Origin: Streptomyces platensis | Lineage (GTDB): Bacteria > Actinomycetota > Actinomycetes > Streptomycetales > Streptomycetaceae | Reading direction: 5' to 3' | Assembly (NCBI RefSeq): GCF_008704855.1 | Contig: NZ_CP023691.1 | Span: 5,828,001-5,892,000 of the forward strand | DNA: 64,000 bases | Part shown: positions 60,682-64,000 of the stretch, one piece after another | How positions within the stretch are numbered: position 1 is the first letter of the stretch | Layout of the letters: each line of letters begins with the position of its first letter | Notes under the pieces: model-generated | What the model was told of the DNA's origin: nothing | Seen by the model: only the letters and a program-made list of their open reading frames with translations | Databases searched by the model: none | Position numbers and translations under genes: made by a program

Positions 60682-61004
60682 GAATTCCCTTTCGCGCGAA
60701 GCTGATGGGTGAGGCCCCGCGCCGAAGCCTCACGGCGTCAGAGCGCACAGGAAGGGAGGTTGTCGGACATAACGGGGCGGCGCCAGCGCGTTCAAGGGGC
60801 GTACGGGGGGCAGGCCAGGGCGCTCGAACGAATGCCCGTATCCGGCTCGGGCCGCGGAGCGCGGTGGTTAGCTGGCGATGGCAGGGCGAAATCCGGTCAG
60901 AAACGCCTAGGGGCGCCACAGTTGCTGGGGCTGACACAGGCGCAAGAAACTAACTAGGAACGTCAACATCCGTAGCTTCAGCCCCCGGAGGACTCGAAAC
61001 CTCT
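60682..61004 (-). promoter_or_regulatory. 323-bp promoter region of the GDENG gene
   Basis: No gene. A locally low-GC patch (AAGAAACTAACTAGGAACG at 60944-60962) lies between the Nudix stop and the GDENG start. Minus-strand GGTTTCGAGTCCTCC near 60984-60998 looks like a tRNA T-arm but has no matching acceptor stem. Confidence 0.4.
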
Positions 61005-61544
61005 CTACTTCCAGCCGTCGAGGGAGACTTCGGGGCCTCCGGCCAGGTACTGGTGGAGTGCGCTGGAGGTGGTGTCTACGAAGTTCCCGGGGACGGCGTT
61101 GGCGTCGATCCAACGGACCTGGCTGTGCTTGCGAGGTTCGCGGTTCTCCGGCTCCCCTGCCCACTCGTGCGTGACGAAGACGACGGTGAGGAAGCCGTTG
61201 GGGGCTTCGACGCCCCAGGCGCCGTGGATGATGTGGGCGACCTTGAGGGACTCGGGTTTCACCGTGAGGCCGGTCTCCTCGTAGAGCTCGCGGACCGCTG
61301 TTTCGGTGATGGGCTCGCCCGGTTCGCTCTTGCCGACGGGGAGGTCCCACATGGCCCACATGCGGTGCCAGCCCAGGGCCCAGTTCTCGGCGGTGAGCCC
61401 GCCGCGCGGGGCGAGGGCGTCGGGGGTGCCGCCGGCGCTGACGTACTGCTCCAGGAACACGCGCAGGCGCACGGGGTGCGGGGGCTCGATGGTGCCGTGC
61501 CAGCTGGCGAGGTCGAGCAGGCCGGGACCGGTGACCTTCCCCAT
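61005..61544 (-). CDS. Nudix hydrolase
   Basis: 179 aa. Nudix box GKSEPGEPITETAVRELYEETG is longer than usual to quote but fits Gx5Ex7REUxEExGU (residues about 71-93). The N-terminal ~65 residues (FLEQYVSAGGTPDALAPR) form a small extra part. It hydrolyses nucleoside-diphosphate-linked substrates; which one is unknown. Divergent from a methyltransferase gene, 65 bp apart. Confidence 0.9.
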   Translation of the reverse strand: MGKVTGPGLLDLASWHGTIEPPHPVRLRVFLEQYVSAGGTPDALAPRGGLTAENWALGWHRMWAMWDLPVGKSEPGEPITETAVRELYEETGLTVKPESLKVAHIIHGAWGVEAPNGFLTVVFVTHEWAGEPENREPRKHSQVRWIDANAVPGNFVDTTSSALHQYLAGGPEVSLDGWK

Positions 61545-61609
61545 GGCACGCCCACGCCCTTCAGCGCACCGCCGCCGGACTTGCCGAACCTCTGGCCGTA
61601 CCCGCCCGG

Positions 61610-62254
61610 ATGGAGTGGACCACGAGACCCGGGCAAGGGCCCGGCGCCGAGATCCTCGGCCCCGACCTGCGCGGCAAGCGTCTCCTGGAACTCGGCTGCG
61701 GCCCCGGTCACAACGCTGCCCACCTCGCCACCCTTCCCCGAGCTCTCGGCTCCGCTCGAGCAGGGGGGACCCTAATCGGCGCCCACGTCACCGGCGTCGA
61801 TCTGGTCGGCCTCCAGGTCCGCCGCGCCCGCTCCCACTACGGACGGCTGAACAACCTCACCTTCGTCGCCGGACACGCCCTGTACTACTTGCACGCCTCC
61901 GACGAGGAGTTCGACGCGATCTACTCCGTCTTCGGCGCCGTCGGGCTCGTCGCCCCCGAACTCCTTCTCCCGGCCATCGCCCAGCGCCTCACGCCCGGCC
62001 GGGTGCTCGCTTTCTCCGTCCCCCACCCGCAGCGCGGCGGCCGACGCCCCGCTGCCGACGACCGACCGCGCCGCGACCACGTCACCCTCCCCGACCGGAC
62101 CCGGCTCCCCATCGCTCGCTGGGAGTTCGCCACCGACTGCTGGGAGAAGCACCTCAGCCGCGCGGGCTTCTGGCTCACCGCGTCCCAGGAGTTCCACGAC
62201 CCCCGCATGGGCCACTGGCCCACCACCTTGCTGATCCGCGCCCGCAAGCTCTGA
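61610..62254 (+). CDS. class I SAM-dependent methyltransferase with an in-frame repeat insert
   Basis: 214 aa. Motif I LLELGCGPGHNAAHLA, acidic motif GVDL, post-motif YSVFGAVGLV and ARWEFATDCWE. Between motif I and the GVDL strand there are about 15 extra residues (TLPRALGSARAGGTLI) coded by a palindromic repeat; a normal member reads straight from NAAHLA to GAHVTGVDL. The insert is in frame, so a protein is still made; effect on activity is uncertain. Co-transcribed with the HAD gene 35 bp downstream. Confidence 0.85.
   Translation: MEWTTRPGQGPGAEILGPDLRGKRLLELGCGPGHNAAHLATLPRALGSARAGGTLIGAHVTGVDLVGLQVRRARSHYGRLNNLTFVAGHALYYLHASDEEFDAIYSVFGAVGLVAPELLLPAIAQRLTPGRVLAFSVPHPQRGGRRPAADDRPRRDHVTLPDRTRLPIARWEFATDCWEKHLSRAGFWLTASQEFHDPRMGHWPTTLLIRARKL
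61735..61773 (+). repeat. short palindromic Streptomyces repeat inside the methyltransferase gene
   Basis: Contains CCGAG-CT-CTCGG, GCTCGAGC and GGGGGGACC, the hallmarks of a dispersed ~35-bp repeat seen in many Streptomyces genomes (from memory). Coding in frame here. Confidence 0.6.
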
Positions 62255-62289
62255 CAGCCGTTCGCCCCGGCGTCCCCTGGAGGAAACTG

Positions 62290-62841
62290 ATGCGTCCGCC
62301 CTACCTGCTCCTCGACATCGACGGCGTTCTCATTCCCTTCCCCGGCGCAGACGGCTCGATCCCGTCCACCCACTCCCGCCACGAGGTCGTTCCTACTGGC
62401 CGGAGTGCCGACAACCCGGTCACCGTCTGGCTCGACCCCGCCCACAGCCCCATGCTCATGGACGTGATCCGTACCGGCCTGGTCACCCCGGTCTGGTGCA
62501 CCAGCTGGCGGCAGGACGCCGCCACCCTCATCGGGCCCCTACTGGGCCTCCCGCCTCTGCCGCACATCGACCTGCCGCGTCCGCAGATCACCACCAGCCA
62601 CCCCAAGGGCTACCTGTGGAAACGCGACCACGTCGACGCATGGCTGGGCAACGCCCCCGCTGTCTGGATCGACGACGACTTCACCAGCCTCGACCACACC
62701 TGGGCGGCGGAGCGCACCGTCAAAGGAACGGCGACTCTCCTCGTTCAGCCCGACCCACACCTCGGGCTGCAGGCCGAGCACCTGACAGAGGTCACGACGT
62801 GGGTCTCGCAGTCACCCGCGGCCCGTGCGTCTGACGATTGA
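62290..62841 (+). CDS. HAD-superfamily hydrolase
   Basis: 183 aa. ATG with GGAGG 7 nt upstream. LLLDIDGVLIPFP is HAD motif I (D-x-D-G-V), and WCTSWRQDAATLIG and VWIDDDFTSLDHTW give the later motifs. Phosphatase or similar. Same operon as the methyltransferase. A strong hairpin overlaps its end. Confidence 0.88.
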   Translation: MRPPYLLLDIDGVLIPFPGADGSIPSTHSRHEVVPTGRSADNPVTVWLDPAHSPMLMDVIRTGLVTPVWCTSWRQDAATLIGPLLGLPPLPHIDLPRPQITTSHPKGYLWKRDHVDAWLGNAPAVWIDDDFTSLDHTWAAERTVKGTATLLVQPDPHLGLQAEHLTEVTTWVSQSPAARASDD

Positions 62842-62873
62842 TGCCCTCGCTGCCACGGGCAGCGAGGGCATCA
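62839..62873 (+). terminator. terminator after the HAD gene
   Basis: TGATGCCCTCGCTGCC, loop ACG, GGCAGCGAGGGCATCA: perfect 16-bp stem that begins within the stop codon. Confidence 0.9.
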
Positions 62874-63039
62874 CGTTCGCCATTCAGAAACTGAACGGAA
62901 GGCATCGTTTCCTCAGGGAACGAGCCGGGCGTTCCCCGAGGGAACACTTCTGCTGCCGTAGAAGAAGACCGCACCCGCTCCGTCACGGCCGCCGTGCTCG
63001 GCGGTATGCGGACCGGGTGCGGACAGATCGGCTGGGCCG

Positions 63040-63061
63040 GACCCGCGAAGCCGCGGGTCCG
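63040..63061 (-). terminator. terminator of sodN
   Basis: GGACCCGCG, loop AAGC, CGCGGGTCC: perfect 9-bp stem, 12 bp after the sodN stop. Confidence 0.75.
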
Positions 63062-63072
63062 CCTGTGCCGGG

Positions 63073-63468
63073 TCAGGCCTTCTTGGTCTCCCAGAAGATC
63101 TTGTCGATCTGGGCGATGTAGTCCAGAGCCTTCTGGCCGGTCGCCGGGTCGTTGGAACCCTTGGCGGCGCTGAGCGCCTTCAGGGTGTCGTTGACCAGCT
63201 GGTGCAGCTCCGGGTACTTCTCGAAGTGCGGGGGCTTGAAGTAGTCGCTCCACAGCACCGAGACGTGGTGCTTGGCCAGCTCGGCGCGCTGTTCCTTGAT
63301 CAGGACGGCGCGGGTGCGGAAGTCCGCGTCCTCGTTGGCCTGGTACTTCTCCTGGACGGCCTTGACCGACTCGGCCTCGATGCGGGCCTGGGCCGGGTCG
63401 TAGACGCCGCAGGGCAGGTCGCAGTGGGCGCTGACCTTCACCTTGGGGGCGAACAGGCGCGAAAGCAT
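63073..63468 (-). CDS. sodN: nickel superoxide dismutase (precursor)
   Basis: 131 aa. A 14-residue leader (MLSRLFAPKVKVSA) precedes HCDLPCGVYD, the Ni hook: His1, Cys2 and Cys6 bind nickel once the leader is removed. The rest is the four-helix bundle. Maturation needs cleavage by SodX, encoded divergently 196 bp away. In Streptomyces, nickel represses Fe-SOD and allows Ni-SOD. Confidence 0.97.
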   Translation of the reverse strand: MLSRLFAPKVKVSAHCDLPCGVYDPAQARIEAESVKAVQEKYQANEDADFRTRAVLIKEQRAELAKHHVSVLWSDYFKPPHFEKYPELHQLVNDTLKALSAAKGSNDPATGQKALDYIAQIDKIFWETKKA

Positions 63469-63620
63469 GTTCAGTCCTTCCTCGTGATCGTCTTCTCAGG
63501 TGCGAGATTACTCGGTGCGGGAAGGCTTTTCTCGGGCGGGCCGGGGGTCTTAGGGCAAAAGTCCGGTGTCACGCCGGGACTGTTGGAGGATGGGCCGGTG
63601 AGCGAAGCGAGATGGGGGTG

Positions 63621-63641
63621 CCCCCGGACGGAGTCCGGGGG
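63621..63641. repeat. palindrome before sodX
   Basis: CCCCCGGAC-GGA-GTCCGGGGG, a perfect 9-bp stem 24 bp before the sodX start, in the middle of a longer G/C-rich dispersed-repeat sequence. Confidence 0.6.
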
Positions 63642-63664
63642 AGGGTCGGACCGGGAGGTACGGG

Positions 63665-64000
63665 ATGGCGGAGCGGGTACACGAGCGCGAGCCCGAGCGG
63701 GACGCGGACGCGGGGCAGGAGCGGGGCGGCCTCCTTCGTGCCTTCGGGCTGGCCGAGGTGTACAACCCGTCGATGGTGCCGACGCTCCGGCCCGGGGACC
63801 AGCTGGTGGTCCGGTACGGGGCGGCGGTGCGGACCGGTGACGTGGTCGTGCTGCGGCATCCGTTCCGGCAGGATCTGCTGATCGTCAAGCGGGCCGTGCA
63901 GCGGCGCGACGGCGGCTGGTGGGTCCAGGGGGACAATCCGTTCGTCGAGAACGACAGCCGCGAATTCGGGGTGGTCCCGGACGAACTGGTCATCGCCCGC
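63665..64000 (+). CDS. sodX: SodX, signal-peptidase-like Ni-SOD maturation protease (cut by window end)
   Basis: 112 codons visible, open at the right edge. S26-type peptidase: Ser in NPSMVPTLRPGD and Lys in LIVKRAV, then VQGDNPFVENDSREFG. No membrane anchor in the visible part, unlike secretory signal peptidases. Removes the SodN leader. ATG chosen for GGGAGG at 7 nt. Confidence 0.93.
   Translation, partial: MAERVHEREPERDADAGQERGGLLRAFGLAEVYNPSMVPTLRPGDQLVVRYGAAVRTGDVVVLRHPFRQDLLIVKRAVQRRDGGWWVQGDNPFVENDSREFGVVPDELVIAR

Noticed and set aside
60984..61010. tRNA fragment on the minus strand
   Set aside because: The T-arm-like sequence has no acceptor, D-arm or anticodon stem upstream, where the Nudix coding end lies.
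1..64000. CRISPR arrays
   Set aside because: No regularly spaced identical repeats of 25-40 bp were seen; the only tandem repeat is the 9-bp one in the PBP gene.

Overview
The window is high-GC actinomycete DNA and almost certainly a Streptomyces chromosome. Codon third positions are strongly G/C, GTG and TTG starts are common, and many products are Streptomyces-type: SigR/RsrA, DasR with DasABC, WblE, SigH/PrsH, SnpA/SnpR and nickel SOD with its SodX protease. From memory, the gene order resembles the sigR to sodN core region of S. coelicolor. The window is therefore mostly chromosomal core, with one small integrated element and some accessory genes. No rRNA or tRNA gene and no CRISPR array was found.

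Layout. 0-9 kb: M50 protease fragment, abasic-site SRAP protein, small hydrolase, XRE-cupin regulator, the thiol-stress sigma factor SigR with its zinc anti-sigma factor RsrA, two membrane HD-domain proteins (the second has lost its GYP motif), a TPR protein and peptide deformylase. 9-19 kb: a class A PBP with degraded transpeptidase motifs, a membrane protein, and class I ribonucleotide reductase nrdAB behind NrdR boxes and a cobalamin riboswitch; then an Uma2 protein and a monocarboxylate symporter with a DUF3311 partner. 19-28 kb: the aminosugar regulon, with dasR, dasABC, a family 3 glycosidase and nagB, and DasR sites at dasA and nagB plus a probable one before pdtaS. 28-36 kb: PdtaS sensor kinase, WblE, a lipid kinase, SigH/PrsH, GNAT, UBP zinc finger and a proton antiporter.

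37-41 kb: a compact integrated element of about 3.8 kb. A large serine integrase has split a PLP-dependent (ACC deaminase / D-cysteine desulfhydrase family) gene. The element brings its own copy of the 5' end of that gene, so one junction regenerates an uninterrupted chimeric reading frame, while the original 5' end is stranded at the other junction. Joining the two host halves restores the family-typical sequence HPELPGNKWRKL. The element also carries an XRE/DUF5919 regulator, two tiny co-oriented genes and a large inverted duplication. This is the most interesting object in the window.

41-64 kb: AraC regulator, glutaminase, VOC protein, FabH-like KAS III, copper ATPase behind a CsoR-like palindrome, WYL regulator divergent from an MFS exporter, AlkZ-like protein, CorA, a PEP-mutase-family enzyme followed by a tightly coupled fluC-DUF190-fluC fluoride operon, snapalysin with its LysR activator, an antiporter, two secreted proteins (SGNH hydrolase and a three-repeat GDENG protein), a Nudix / methyltransferase / HAD trio, and divergent sodN-sodX at the right edge, where sodX is cut by the window end.
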